Source: Spongospora subterranea f. sp. subterranea (Eukaryota; Endomyxa: Phytomyxea; Phytomyxea; Plasmodiophorida). Taken from it: 64,000 nucleotides of DNA. Made by a program: the position numbers and the translations under genes. This document shows positions 1 through 10,946 of this stretch, in pieces. The DNA is taken from assembly GCA_049724395.1 (NCBI GenBank), contig JAUGWO010000122.1, forward strand, positions 1 through 64,000, in the 5' to 3' direction. How positions within the stretch are numbered: the first letter of the stretch is position 1; every line of letters starts with the position of its first letter. A model generated the notes under the pieces. The model was not told the origin of the DNA. It made no database searches and saw nothing but the letters and a program-made list of their open reading frames with translations.

Positions 1-801
1 AAACAATTATGCCCCGGTCCTGGATTAAATCATAACACCTGCGGTTTCCAGATGACGAAAATCGTCAAAGCCCCTGAGTACTGGTTTTCATTCGCATTTT
101 TCAGAAAAACTGATGAACATTTGTGCTTTCAGAGACAAAGAATCCAGTTTATTTGAACTCAAAGTTCTTATTGATGCTGTTTCAAAGTCAAAAACCGCAG
201 AACACAAACTAAATTTGTGTTGGGCAGAGCACACACTGAATTTGTTTTGGAAATTGAACGAAATATACCGATCAAGTGATTCCATGGTTAAAAGGAGTTA
301 CTCATCATATTATTCCCTGTCTACGAAAGCCATTTGGGGGTGCTTTGTTCATCACTGTAATCAAAAGTTAAGTGTGTTCATTCGAAAATGGGGCACTCAA
401 ACTCGCACATGGAGAATTCCGCAGGCGGAAATGTAAGGGCCTGATGTCCCATGAATGCGGAAAGAAACACCCACCATTTGATATTGAAGCAAGACATGAA
501 CTTTGCACAAAATCAAAATCAACCCGAGACCTCCTCCAAGCGATATCCGAAAATTATCGAACAGTATGATCATTACGTGAATGTAAAGGAAAAATAAATC
601 AGAAGGCCTCATCCGGATTTGACCGCGTTGATCATTAGATGCCTTCGTCCTGTCAACAATTGTTGGCAGCGTCATTGCGATGGAGACGTTGAGGAATTTG
701 TTCGGAGATGGGGAAAATTTCTATTTACAGAACAGTTTCCGTCACGATTGTTGTCCTGGAAAGGAAGCTGCGATCTGTCAATATCGTCGTCCCAAGGTTA
801 G
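1..801 (+). pseudogene. Cysteine-rich tandem-domain family, locus A (interrupted 3' part)
   Basis: This is a copy of the unrecognised family best preserved at 13785-14549. The first bases encode the end of one repeat unit (CPGPGLNHNTCG). A likely intron end (TTTTTCAG) follows near 105, then the segment beginning LMNICAFRDKESS, and further on the second-unit region with NNCWQRH, EEFVRRWGK and related positions. Copies A, B and C align at DNA level through the 3' flank to about 1250. The reading frame is not continuous here, so I call it a pseudogene. The 5' end lies outside the window. Its function is unknown. Confidence 0.6.
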
Positions 802-1257
802 ATCTGGGTTGACCCTCCCAGTGACTCAACAAACAAAAAAGGTGAAGTCAAACAAATAAATAGGATTATTCTTTTGTATTCATATCATTTTTTTTCTTTA
901 AAATTCCGTCATTTTTCCGTAATTCCGTTGGATTCTGGCAGAGATACATGATGTGGCTTCAACACCTCCCTCCGCTAAGAATTAGGTAGGCAACGCACGC
1001 TCGATTGATGTCGATTGATTTTGTTGTTGAGTCTAATGAATGGTTGGAGTGGGCTACCATCAGATATGATGGCAGTGGGAAGGATGCCAATAGATCCCAC
1101 CCCAGATAGAGAGCAACCGACTCGTGTACGGGTTGGAAATCCGTGTACCAGGATAAGCGTAAAATGTTTGACACAAACCCAATTACTAAATAAAACGGTA
1201 AAACGCATTACGATAAATCGACTTGTTTGTCACGAATGGTAACCAAACGGTGTTAAA
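802..1257. repeat. Duplicated 3' flank of the cysteine-rich family
   Basis: This non-coding stretch follows the family 3' end and is nearly the same as 14550-15000 and 22825-23250. Landmarks shared by all three are the GACTCAACAAACAA run just after the stop, a phrase with TCGATTGATGTCGATTGATT, and AAATGTTTGACACAAAC. The copies therefore arose by duplication of whole loci. In this copy the shared sequence stops near 1254 and resumes near 4200, with mariner-type DNA between; at 14990-15010 it is uninterrupted. Confidence 0.75.
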
Positions 1258-1675
1258 TACTACCTCTGTTCAGAGTTAGTAGTCCGATTTGCCCAGTTTC
1301 TCAAGATTTTTGTCCGAACATACCGCAGAGACTGAATTTAATTAGATCTTTTCACGAGGTTTCTTTTTTATACTGTTCGTCCACTTTTAAGCATTGGAAA
1401 CCTGCGCTATAACTCGCTGAAAACTCCTTTTTCGCGGTTAGTTCTTTTTTTTCGCTGATGGCGTAATATTCTCGTGACGACCTTGACAACTGGATGGTTA
1501 GAGAGTACGCGTCAAGTCGAATCATGTGATATGTTGAATGTGCCAGAATGCCACATTTGACGGTTTTAGCGCGCGTTTCGGTGTCACTCATTGTGAATTG
1601 TGATCTCATCGTAGTTCATTAGCGTATTGTTTTCTCCAGAATTTTGAAGTGGACTATAATTTTGAACAAACAAAA
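1258..1675. mobile_element. Mariner-like insertion, outer left part
   Basis: This block sits between the interrupted host repeat and the inner mariner terminus. It begins TACTACCTCTGTTC, a degenerate match to the inner terminus TACTCCCTCCGTTCGG at 1676. It may be part of an older related element into which the inner mariner went, or a displaced end. I see no coding sequence in it. Confidence 0.4.
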
Positions 1676-1792
1676 TACTCCCTCCGTTCGGATTTAATGG
1701 GCGCATTGTTTTTTTTGCGAGATTAAGGTCAAATCATTGAAATCAACTCAAAAAACACCGTGAGCAGGCTATAAATAAAGAGTCCCCTGATT

Positions 1793-2520
1793 TTAGTGTG
1801 TACACACTCATTACACACTCAGAGGCCGCGCACAATTACACACTCAAATCTATTTTTGCTACTGCATATAGAGTACAGTTTACACACTCAATGAGTACCG
1901 CACGTAGTTACCTTCAAAAAGTTACACACTCAAGCTCATATTCCACTGCAATGACCGAAATACAAAGCTTTCTGGTCAGGTTGTGTCAGATGGCTTTGCA
2001 GGCTTCGTCTGGCCCACCTTCTGGATGCAACAAAGCTATATCTCGAGATGCCCAGAGGTTGTTAGTGACCAAGGTCACGAATGTAAAGCTTTATTGGAAG
2101 CAGAAGCTCTCCTTCCATTGTGACATGGAATGCATCCAGTCGATTCACCCACAAGAATTGCGCATTAAGGCTCTTAACTTAATAAAATGATTAACGTTGT
2201 GATCTTTGTGCCATTGTAGATGCACAGATCTAAATTCTATGCGAAAATTCACGTATATGCAATGATAGCTGGTTAACAAGGTAAATGACGGGTAAGGTGA
2301 GTTGATTTGCATGATGCCAGTGAAGTTTTGTCTTCGCTATTCCATCGTAGAGAAGAGCACGCCGCCTTTGACATAAACGTGACAACAGAAAGCTCCGTTT
2401 TGAGTGTGTACTTTCCACGGTGGCTCTCCGGATTCGTACTCATATATGCAGTAGCGATTTCAGATTTGAGTGTGTAAATGTGCGTGGCCTCTGAGTGTGT
2501 AATGAGTGTGTACACACTAA
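1793..2520. mobile_element. Foldback/MITE-like element nested in the mariner
   Basis: The two ends are long inverted copies. The left starts TTTTAGTGTGTACACACTC and carries several TACACACTCA subterminal repeats; the right end (about 2390-2520) is the reverse complement, with roughly 70-100 matching bases. A 10-bp direct repeat ATAAATAAAG lies just outside (1771-1780 and 2533-2542) and could be a target duplication, in which case the element is 1781-2532 and a Mutator-type origin is possible. The interior has no recognisable gene. The open frames through the ends are by-products of the repeat. Confidence 0.7.
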
Positions 2521-2643
2521 AACATAGCTATCCATAAATAAAGGTTTTTGCACTGGCTTTCCAAGCCTGTAACAATCATTTTTGGCGGGCTCACCGTCGG
2601 TGAGATATGTTTTCCCGAGTGCTGCTAGTTTTAAGGACAATAT

Positions 2644-4009
2644 TTGGAGTACCGGTTTGCATCAATGGAAGACAATGGGAACTTGGACAACAGAAGGATT
2701 GGTTCTAAGGGCAAAGAACTGACTCCTGAACAACGGCGAAATGTTTACGAGTTTATGCTTGAACGCACGGTTGATGGAAACCTCCGGTATGGCGCTATGA
2801 AAGCTGCTGCAACCGAGTTCTTGATAACGCGGAAGGTTGTTTCGAATATCTGGTCACAAGGACGGAAATCGAAAGAACACGGATCCATCGCAACTGACTT
2901 TACAAGTCGCAAGATTGGAGAGGTCGGACGGAAACGAAATGCCATAGGTTCAGCTGAGATTCAAGCGATCCCCTTGAAGCCTCGGTGCAACATTCGATCG
3001 ATGGCGCATGCATTAAACATTGGGGTGGCCACTTTGCATGGTCGTATCAAGGAGGGGATTGTAAAGCCGAACACTAATGCTGTGAAGCCTTTCCTGACCG
3101 ACGCCAACAAAAAAGCTCGACTCGAGTATTGCTTGTCAATGTTGGATCAAGGAAGTGTTGCTCTTGGTGCCCCACACTTCCAGGATATGTATGATCACGT
3201 TCATGTCGACGAGAAGTGGTTCAATATCTCCAAGACGTCTGCCAGGTACTACTTGGCCGCTGATGAAGAACCGCCACACCGTACTTGCAAAAGCAAGAGA
3301 TTCATTACTAAGGTTATGTCTCTTGCCGCTGTTGCTAAACCTAGATGGGATTCAGCCAGGAATCAATGGTTTAACGGAAAAATTGGGATCTGGTCGTTTG
3401 TCTACCCAAGAACCTGCCAAGCGAGGAAGTAAAAACAGACCAGCAGGCACTTTGGTAACCAAAAATATTGAATCTGTCAACAAAATCCAGTACTCCAAAA
3501 TGATGATTGAAAAAGTTATTCCAGCGATTCGCAGTAAATGGCCCAATTCCGTTCAAAGCGCGACCGTTGGGATACAACAGGACAATGCCAAGCCGCATAT
3601 TACCCCATTGGATACTGCCTTCAACCAGGCAGTCAAGGCGACGGGCATGAATATTCGCTTGACATGTCAGCCACCAAACAGTCCTGACACTAACGTTCTT
3701 GACCTTGGTTTTTTCAATGCAATCCAGGCTTTGCAACACACTAAAGCATTGAATTCTATCGATGAACACATTGCTGCCGTTGATGAAGCTTTCCACGAGC
3801 TCGATAAGGATACATTGAAGAAAGTGTTCTTAACTCATCACTCGTGCATGAACGAAACTATGAAATGCGGAGGTGGAAAAAATTATCGGATCCCACACGT
3901 AAACAAGGATCATTTAATCAAGCAGTGTCGACTGCCCGAGTACATATGCTGCGCAACAGAGACAATTGAGGCAGCGAAGCAGGCAACTTGTAACCCAATT
4001 GTTCAATAA
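2644..4009 (+). pseudogene. Mariner transposase with one frameshift
   Basis: The first frame (2644-3432) holds the N-terminal helix-turn-helix region (EQRRNVYEFMLER; ATEFLITRKVVSNIW) and the first catalytic aspartate in HVDEKWFNIS, followed by HRTCKSKRFITKVM, typical of plant/oomycete mariner transposases. A second frame (ending 4009) carries the second aspartate in QQDNAKPH and the third in NSPDTNVLDLGFF. The spacing between these two is 39 residues, so this is the DD39D group. The frames overlap and switch near 3400, which looks like a one-base indel, so this copy is probably inactive. All three catalytic residues remain visible. Confidence 0.85.
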
Positions 4010-4199
4010 AGAGTCAGAATAAGTGCTCGGGCAGTCGACATTGTCTGATTATATGATTTTTCTTTTAATGTGAGATTTTATAGAGTACATCGTCTCACCT
4101 GCTCATTGGATTGTGCCATTCATGCACAATGCTCCCATTATTTCCGAACAAAAATCCGCGCACAATGTTCCCAATAAATCCGAACGGAGGGAGGACTAC

Positions 4200-4430
4200 A
4201 GTAATTGAAAACGACGTAGCGGGAAATCTTTCTGTCCGCCGGGCGCCATAGCCCTGTGTGACCCCGACTGGCGGATGGAAAAGCTTCTGTCCGCCAGTAG
4301 GGTGACTGTAGCAAGGTTGCGCACAACCGATCACAATGTAAAAGAACAATGAGAAACTCATCAGGGCCCAGTTGAAACTTGTCTTTGAGTTTGTTCTGGT
4401 CATAGTCCACTGATACAGCGCGAAAGTGTT
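4200..4430. repeat. Resumed duplicated segment
   Basis: After the mariner, sequence homologous to 15000-15070 and 15755-15810 resumes: ATTGAAAACGACGTAGCGGG, then CTTTCTGTCCGCCGGGCGCC, and later AACTTGTCTTTGAGTTTGTT with GTCCACTGATACA. The right-hand copy is itself split by a MITE and a SINE. No gene is seen. Confidence 0.65.
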
Positions 4431-5205
4431 GCCTCTACGCTTTCAATTGACTGTTGACCATCAACACTAATACGGGATGCTTCACGGTTTGAACTCGTGC
4501 TCGGGTTCCAATCCTTGAAAGCACTCAGCAAACCCAAACACAATGTGGACTTGAACTGAACTGCTAAGCTTCTGGAAGATTTGTCACCAAACTGGTGGGC
4601 GTTTCTGTTATCGGGCACGAGATTCTCGAGAAGGTCTGCTGGCGGCAAAATTTCCAAATCAATAGGAATTGGATTAGGATCGATAAGACAGTTGAGGTTC
4701 TCGCCCTTTTGGCTCAACTGTTGAGACTCGATATTGATATGGGACGCGTCAATTTTAGAACCCGGGCTCGAGTGCCATTCCTAAAACGCACTTAACAAGC
4801 CGATTCTCCATTTGAAGATGAGCTGAACGGCTGCATTCAACGAAGAAAATTCCCCAAACGGGTCGAAAGCCAACTCCTACAAGGAATTGCCTTGCAGCTA
4901 ATCTGACGCCCATGGCAAAACCTCGAATTCTGAAAACGGCAACTTTGAATATCGTCATGGGGCATTGCCCACCCCTGCGACGACGACATGGTGTCCTGCA
5001 AGGGCCAATGATCTCAGAAATTATTCCATTCTTTGGAGCGACATTCCGCCATCCATACCGAGAAAGTCGAGGAGGCGATTCTTGTGGCGGCATTGGCCTG
5101 ACCTGAGCCAAGCAGTTCGCCCCAACCATGACCAACTTCGGTTGTCTCAGATAGAATCGGTCTGGTCGCCACAAGCAACAGCGCCACCAAAATGAGGAAA
5201 CGCAT
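4430..5205 (-). pseudogene. Inverted 5' part of the secreted family, with signal peptide
   Basis: Read on the minus strand from 5205, this begins with a hydrophobic leader (MRFLILVALLLVATRP) and continues as in the copies starting at 12040 and 20464. It then matches the roughly 465-bp unit amplified at 12.2-13.8 kb. It has no attached cysteine-rich 3' part; the one to its left is on the other strand. It is therefore a detached, inverted promoter and first-exon region. The family is unidentified. Confidence 0.55.
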
Positions 5206-5342
5206 TTGAGGAATGGGGCAGAAGAAGCGTTCAAATTCAGTCACGGAATTATTTAGAGTTGTCCGCGGAAAACTATCTTTTTTGTCAGCCGGCGGACAGA
5301 ATCCCGTGATAGAATTTCGCGCGACAGCTACGGACATTTTCA

Positions 5343-5845
5343 ACTGTCGACAGGCTGACCCAGTCAGATATCATATTTTCAGCTGTCGACAGCTGGCCCA
5401 GTCAGATATCATATTTTCAGCTGTCGACAGCTGGCCCAGTCAGATATCATACTTTTAGCTGTCGACAGCTGGCCCAGTCAGATATCATACTTTCAGTTGT
5501 CGTATCGAAGACAGCTGGCCCAGTCAGATATCATACTTTCAGTTGTCGACAGCTGGTCCAGTCAGATATCATACTTTTAGCTGTCGACAGCTGGCCCAGT
5601 CAGATATCATACTTTTAGCTGTCGACAGCTGGCCCAGTCAGATATCATACTTTCAGTTGTCGACAGCTGGCCCAGTCAGATATCATACTTTCAGTTGTCG
5701 ACAGCTGGTCCAGTCAGATATCATACTTTTAGCTGTCGACAGCTGGCCCAGTCAGATATCATACTTTCAGTTGTCGACAGCTGGCCCAGTCAGATATCAT
5801 ACTTTCAGTTGTCGACAGTTGGCCCAGTCAAAAATCATAATTTTC
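5343..5845 (+). repeat. 38-bp palindrome-bearing minisatellite, left array
   Basis: About 13 tandem copies of a 38-bp unit. Each unit holds the near-perfect palindrome CAGCTGTCGACAGCTG and a second short palindrome GATATC, joined by GGCCCAGTCA. Units differ at a few positions (TTTTAG/TTTCAG, GCTG/GTTG) and one has a short insertion. The array starts about 140 bp upstream of the minus-strand signal-peptide ATG at 5205. The same array lies upstream of the matching ATG at 12040. The long open frames through it are an artefact of repetition. Confidence 0.95.
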
Positions 5846-5979
5846 AGCCGTCGACTTCCGACCCAACCAGATTTGGTTTTGACTGTCGTTATTATATACA
5901 TTCAGGCTTGCCAGATATTTTCCTTGTCATGTTCCATGGTGCAGCAAAGGTCAGTTTTGAACTTTAGACCAAGGCCGGA

Positions 5980-6840
5980 TATATGAGCTTGACTATATAA
6001 GGTCATAGACCAATCCAGGACCTGCTAAGAATCCAGTGTTTATCAAAACTATTATGCGGATGGTCGTGGTCGTCGAAAAAAACAGCTGTACTGACTGGTC
6101 AATCGATAGTTCAATAATCACTGGGTGTTGATCGACCTGGATGATGTGAAGAGTTTCCCCTGATTCACTGAGGTCGGCAACTTTTCAAAACAAAATACAG
6201 GAGGTGTTTATTGTCACAATGGCTTCTGCTCAGGCAGATTAGCCCACCTTGCCGGATGAACTGTTCGACTGCGAACTCAACTTGAAAAGGATCCATTACG
6301 TTTTTGAGTTATTTGAATATACTTTATATATTCCAATATTTTCAAGCACGTGACTATAGACATCGGTTTTCGACTGTCATCCGCATAATAGTTTTAATAA
6401 ACAGTGGATTCGTAGCAGGACCTGGATTGGTCTAGGACCATATAGAGTCATGTTTATATAGCCGGAATTGCTCATGAATTTATTAATTAACTCGAAAAGA
6501 CAGTGAATCCTAAAGAGGTCAAGCTCAGACTCGGACAGTTCATCCGGCACGATGGACTGATCTGCCAGAGCAGCAGCCATTCTGTAAATAAATAACCCAC
6601 AGTTTACAAAGTCTCTTTTGAAGCGGACCATGGGCCATTGCGGTTTCCCAATCACGGTCATGAAAAATGTCAAAAAGCCATGGCTGAATACCCAACATAT
6701 TGTCATGTACCTTATCTTGAAACCTTTGCCGATCTAAGTAAATCATATAGGAAAATCATTTCATCATCCAGGTAGATGGATATCAACATTTAACGATCAT
6801 TGGACTATATTGCCAAGTCAGTACAGCTGTTGTTGAAATG
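5980..6840. repeat. Rearranged set of inverted repeats
   Basis: Three segments occur twice in opposite orientation, in scrambled order. X (about 5985-6070, with AGACCAATCCAGG and AAACTATTATGCGGATG) matches 6375-6460. Y (about 6083-6160, with AGCTGTACTGACT and CCTGGATGATG) matches 6750-6835. Z (about 6220-6300, with GCCGGATGAACTGT) matches 6490-6590. On the plus strand the order is X Y Z X' Z' Y', so this is not a simple hairpin. In the inverted copy Z lies in a minus-strand open frame (6377-6706, MAAALADQSIVPDELSESEL), possibly a remnant coding piece. No known family is recognised. Confidence 0.65.
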
Positions 6841-7398
6841 ACGCGAAAATACAAACAAACGGTAGAGCTAATACCTTAGGGTGGTCTGTTCGGAAACATG
6901 AGAACACCGCATCGATAGAAAAATTTTCGAGATGTTGGCCCTTCCCGAAGTTGAACATCAAATCGCCCGAGTTGAGCCACGCCACAATTTCGAGGTATTA
7001 AGCGGCGACAATAATTGGCCGAGAACTTCAATTACCATGTTTCTGATTGAAGGACTCATCAACCTTCTTGTTTCGTGGCTGCCGGTTTCATGCTCAGGCA
7101 AGCGGAGCCAAGTGTGAATTCGCGGGCAGCAGGGCCCATTTGCAGCGCAGTGTGTAGAGCAGTCATGGAACGCATCTATTACATCACTAACAGCAGGTTC
7201 ACGATGAACGAGAAAATACATTATTAACTAAGCAATCATGCTGCTCACAATGGAAAAATGCAAGAAACGTCTGAGGTAAACTGAACACAATGCGAGCAAT
7301 CCTCCATAATAACTGTGGGTGGGCCTTGGGTAGAATTCTTGATTGAATAAGATTTCAAGATTACACTCTGAGCCAAGTCGACAACAGACCGATGAGGC
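6841..7398. other. No recognisable feature
   Basis: Only short, unsupported open frames on both strands are present. I see no conserved motif, strong repeat or RNA gene here. Confidence 0.5.
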
Positions 7399-7850
7399 AA
7401 GATTGGTTCCTGTCTGTCCCGGTTGGTGCAGGTAGAACCAGGTCAGTGCAAAATACTGAGTTCGAAAATCCCGGGGGCCGGGATTTTGGGGAATCCCTGA
7501 GGTTGGCCAGCTCATACGGAAGTAGAGCTCAGGTTTGAGCATGGGAGGAACGAATTTCAGGAAAAATAGACAGCTGATTTGTAATGATGCGACTTGGGTT
7601 CAAGGCATTGTGGTGTTCCGTACAGGGAATTTCCCCCGTGTCCCAATGGGTGGGGGGTTTTAGTGAGTCGGATCAAGGGATCAACCTCACACTATCACAA
7701 TGTCGGTCAGACTGCAGAACATTCAGCGAAGGTACTTATGTCTGGCATTTGAGCTTTGACACCAAGATTCGTCTTGGCCCTTTAGTAAATACGGGTTCTA
7801 CAAACCTGGCATCAAAATGCCGAACTCTATCACAAAAAAAAAAAAAAAGC
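7399..7850 (+). mobile_element. tRNA-derived SINE, copy 1
   Basis: This copy of about 450 bp ends in a poly-A tail (7833-7848) after CTCTATCACA. It aligns along its length with the minus-strand copy at 15258-15737. Near the 5' end is an RNA polymerase III B-box-like GAGTTCGAAAATCC, with a degenerate A-box-like stretch about 40 bases upstream. This is the usual layout of a tRNA-headed SINE. A short direct repeat GAGGCA lies at both edges and may be a target duplication. The open frame inside it is not a gene. Confidence 0.8.
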
Positions 7851-8578
7851 GAGGCATCCTGACAAAGCGACGAGATTAGCAAGCCACAACATTACACCAG
7901 CATTCCTTGCCTGTTCAAGAAGCTGATGCTGATTATGCCGCATTAAACGGCAACTTGCTCAAGCATCGTCGTTGGGCTTGACCATTGTATCAAGCCGCGA
8001 CTGAAATTTTAGCAAGGAACAATTCTTCAAACTGACTGCAAGGGCGCGGATGCTAATGGTGGAGACGACTATTCAAGGGTTCGCTGTCAGGGAAATGCTA
8101 TGGAATAATCTAAAACATACCAGAACACGTTGATGGTGACCTTTGTTCAGTTACCCCGGAATAATGGCATTCAAAACTCTGATAACGATGGTCTGCTGGA
8201 ATCAACAAGTTCGACCTCTAATCGATATCAGAACGCTTCGTCTTCGCGTTGAAAGAAAATGGCACCCGGAACCTTCATCAGAACTCTTTATAAGTTCAAA
8301 AGTTAGATTTGAAAAGCAATGGACGTGGATAGGTAAAAGATCACCTTAGAGCAGGGCTTGCCGCATTGGCCGCAAGAAAGGCAACCTCTTTTGATGAGTT
8401 TCGCGAATGTGATGAGGCACCATGCAGGTTCAGAAACTGAGCAGGAGTGTGGTTCCGGGTGTCTTGGCCCAACAGGAACAAAGACTCTTTCGAATAGTGT
8501 TCCACAATGGCGGAGAACTCTTGGAACGACTCAAACGATTCGTTAAGGAACAGCATTTTGTAATAACAATGATGACTT
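7851..8578. other. No recognisable gene between two SINE copies
   Basis: Small open frames occur on both strands (for example 8341-8610 on minus) without motif support. Nothing else is seen. Confidence 0.45.
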
Positions 8579-8895
8579 TTTTTTTTTGTGATTGAGTTTA
8601 CACTTTTCATGTCGGGCTGCCGATCCCACGGAGATTGGGCCAGTATTCACTTTAATCTCATCTCAATATTTCCTCCCAGTAACAACCTCGGAGCATCTCC
8701 ACCGCGTCCCTAAAACAGTCCCAACGCACTTTTTCAAAGTCTTTGGGGACAAAATTTATCCCCACCGCAGTCCCCATCCCCAAAAAAACTCCGAAATCGA
8801 CCCCAAATTTTGGGGACTGCCTCGAAACAAATAAAATATGGGGACTGCCCGAAAGCTGTCCCCACGGAGTAATTCCATGACAATTACAGTCAATC

Positions 8896-9718
8896 ATGAA
8901 TGATTCAGTTGTCGAGGAGTGTGTTGCTCCCGGAGCAACAAAGAAGGCCGGTCGAGGCAAATCATGGAAAGACGAGGAAAACCTCGCGCTTACGCGTGCG
9001 GTAGGATCGGTTGGCTACGATTCCATCAACGGTGTCGATCAGAAAGGCACCGTGTATTGGGAAAAGGTGTCAACGTCGTTTGTAGCGCGCGGCGGCTCTT
9101 CCGACCGAACACAAAAAGCCCTGAAGAACCGGTGGAGCGTCCTACAAACAGCGATAAACCTTTTTATCGGGTACTATTCTACTGCGACGTCCATTGAAAG
9201 GAGCGGGTCTAATGATGAAGATTATCTTCAGTTCGCCCACGACCTTTTTGAAAAGGAACAAAACGTGTCCTTTGAGTTTGAATCGTGTTGGCGGGCTCTG
9301 CAAGCGTTTGGCGACAAGTGGAAGGTGAAATCAACTGAATTGAGTATGATAAATTTTCAATGTAACGCATTGTGTGTAGGTGATCACCAGCCCTTTGGCA
9401 GCAAAAAGGGAGCGAGCCGTTTTAGAGGGCGTGCAAGGAAGCCAAGATGGTGAACGCCCACTCGGCTGCAAGGCTGCCAAAAAAAATCTGCTTGGCGATA
9501 AGCGCGAAGACGAGAGTCGTCAGCAGCTTCTGAAAGTCAAGCAAGACATTGCTGCATCGCAGACGCGCCGTAACGAGCTGCTGCAAGAGCAGAACGAACT
9601 GGCTCTGTTCAGCATCGTCGTCCGCGATGATGACCATGTTGGCGCGCAGTACCTGGCATTGAAAAAACAGCAGGCGTTAGAAAACCTCAAAGCTCAATTG
9701 CCAAAAAATTCTGAATAA
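8896..9718 (+). CDS. Harbinger Myb/SANT-NAM-like protein (one intron)
   Basis: The first exon (8896-9324) has a trihelix/Myb-like DNA-binding region: SWKDEENLALTRAV, then WEKVSTSF and KALKNRWSVLQ, giving the spaced tryptophans of such domains. A 55-bp intron (GTGAAA...TGTAG, 9325-9379) restores the frame into the second exon, which has RPLGCKAAKK followed by a charged helical tail, as in the NAM-associated C-terminal domain. The protein is about 254 residues. In this superfamily the partner protein helps the transposase enter the nucleus and bind the element ends (known from the family, inferred here). The intron fits the splice consensus and the two halves belong to one known domain order. 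Confidence 0.85.
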
Positions 9719-9725
9719 AAGCAAT

Positions 9726-10946
9726 TTAATTCCCATGCGTTTTCCACATTTCCGCAATCAGATCTTGTTTCAGCTGAGCTCCTGCTTCGAAATCGCGCGT
9801 CGCCATCATTCTGGCTGCCGTTGCACCAAAGGAACCGTCAACCAGATCGTCAGCGCAACGAAGTACCATGACGTTGCTGGTTCGCGCTCGTGCACTCACA
9901 GGTCCATCAAACTCTAAGTCTTGACCGAGCTTGTGGCTGCTGCGTTCATCCTCTATCACCATATTATGAAGGATTATGCACGCATGCATTATCATTGATA
10001 GGCGAGAAACAGTCCATTTGCGACCAGGGAGCTTTGTAATCGCCCAGCGCGCCTGAATGACTCCGAATCCACGTTCCACATCCTTCCTGATCGCCTCGTG
10101 CATCCTGGTGAAGAGCGCTTCTGCCTCACCAAGAGGGTCCGGAATTGACTTCATAAACACATACCATCTTGGATATATGCCATCAACCAAGAAGTATGGC
10201 ATGGCATAGGCGTTGCCATTGACGGAGAAGGTAACTGGATGGGATTTGCCGTTGATCAAATTATGCAGCAACGTTGATCTTTGAACAACGTTGATATCGT
10301 TCAACGCTCCTGGTATTCCGAAATGAATGTGCCAAAACCACAGTTCGCCATCCACCACTGCCTCAAGGGAAATCGAAGTGCCTTTATGGCCCTTGAATTG
10401 CCCCTGCTTTGCTTTGGGACATTTGTCCCATTTCCAGTTATAACAATCCAAAGATCCTTGGAGACCAGGGAATCCACGACCAGCATTGACCCGAATGATC
10501 CTCTCTAAGTCTTCTGGCGTAGGAGCGCGTAAATACTCGCCAGCGAATCTCCCCACAACTGCTGCAGCGAACCGGTCAAGGCAAACTGCCGCAGTGCTCT
10601 CTCCGATTCGAATATACTCGTCGCATGCATCTGCACCGGTTCCATACGCCATTTGCCGAATCGCCGCGGTGACCTTTTGAATGGTGGACAGTCCGGATTG
10701 GAGCAGAGCGTCTTTCTTCTGCTCGAAGTACTCGTCGAAATCTCGGACGCCGTTGAGAACGCGTAGAAAAACTTCTCTCCTCATCCGAAAGCGTCGGCGA
10801 AACAACCTGTCATTGTAAATAGGGTTTTCCGAGAAGTAATCAGAGTAAATGCGGGCCGCACCCAGTGCTCGTCCACGTTCGACATTACGTTTTCGACCAA
10901 CCCTTGAGCCCCCATGGCGAGAACCTAATTGCCCTGAACTGAACAT
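9726..10946 (-). CDS. Harbinger transposase (Plant_tran-type DDE nuclease)
   Basis: An uninterrupted 406-residue frame. The catalytic residues are recognisable: first Asp in GLQGSLDCYNWKW (about residue 165), second Asp in FGIPGALNDINVVQRS (about 215), and Glu in RKDVERGFGVIQARW (about 300). The C-terminal MIMHACIILHNMVIEDER is typical of the family. The N-terminal half has a helical region beginning FSENPIYNDRLFRRRFRM. It cuts and joins the element's ends together with the Myb-like partner encoded convergently. No stop or missing key residue is seen, so it may be functional. Confidence 0.93.
   Translation of the reverse strand: MFSSGQLGSRHGGSRVGRKRNVERGRALGAARIYSDYFSENPIYNDRLFRRRFRMRREVFLRVLNGVRDFDEYFEQKKDALLQSGLSTIQKVTAAIRQMAYGTGADACDEYIRIGESTAAVCLDRFAAAVVGRFAGEYLRAPTPEDLERIIRVNAGRGFPGLQGSLDCYNWKWDKCPKAKQGQFKGHKGTSISLEAVVDGELWFWHIHFGIPGALNDINVVQRSTLLHNLINGKSHPVTFSVNGNAYAMPYFLVDGIYPRWYVFMKSIPDPLGEAEALFTRMHEAIRKDVERGFGVIQARWAITKLPGRKWTVSRLSMIMHACIILHNMVIEDERSSHKLGQDLEFDGPVSARARTSNVMVLRCADDLVDGSFGATAARMMATRDFEAGAQLKQDLIAEMWKTHGN

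Larger units (their letters stand above)
1676..4195 (+). mobile_element. Tc1/mariner element, DD39D, Stowaway-type ends
   Basis: The left end is TA|CTCCCTCCGTTCGG (element from 1678) and the right end is its inverted copy, CGAACGGAGGGAG, ending at 4193. This is the terminal inverted repeat type known from plant and oomycete mariner elements and Stowaway MITEs. The left flank is the expected TA; the right flank reads GA, so the target duplication is imperfect. The element carries one transposase region (2644-4009) and, in its 5' untranslated part, a separate foldback element (about 1793-2520). Removing that leaves about 1.8 kb, a normal mariner length. It interrupts a host repeat intact near 15000. 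Confidence 0.85.

Noticed and set aside
1798-2515. Mirror open frames starting MYTLITHSEA on both strands
   Set aside because: They are translations of the inverted ends of the foldback element, not genes.
2745-3796. Minus-strand frames opposite the mariner transposase
   Set aside because: Shadows of the transposase, which has clear catalytic motifs on the plus strand.
5543-5986. Long open frames through the 38-bp array, reading like a repeat protein
   Set aside because: The unit is 38 bp, so the frame rotates; open frames exist because the unit lacks stops. The same happens on the opposite strand at 11353-11986.
7584-7862. 92-codon plus-strand frame
   Set aside because: It lies wholly inside SINE copy 1 and runs into its poly-A tail.
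10281-10680. Plus-strand frames opposite the Harbinger transposase
   Set aside because: Antisense shadows of a well-supported DDE protein.
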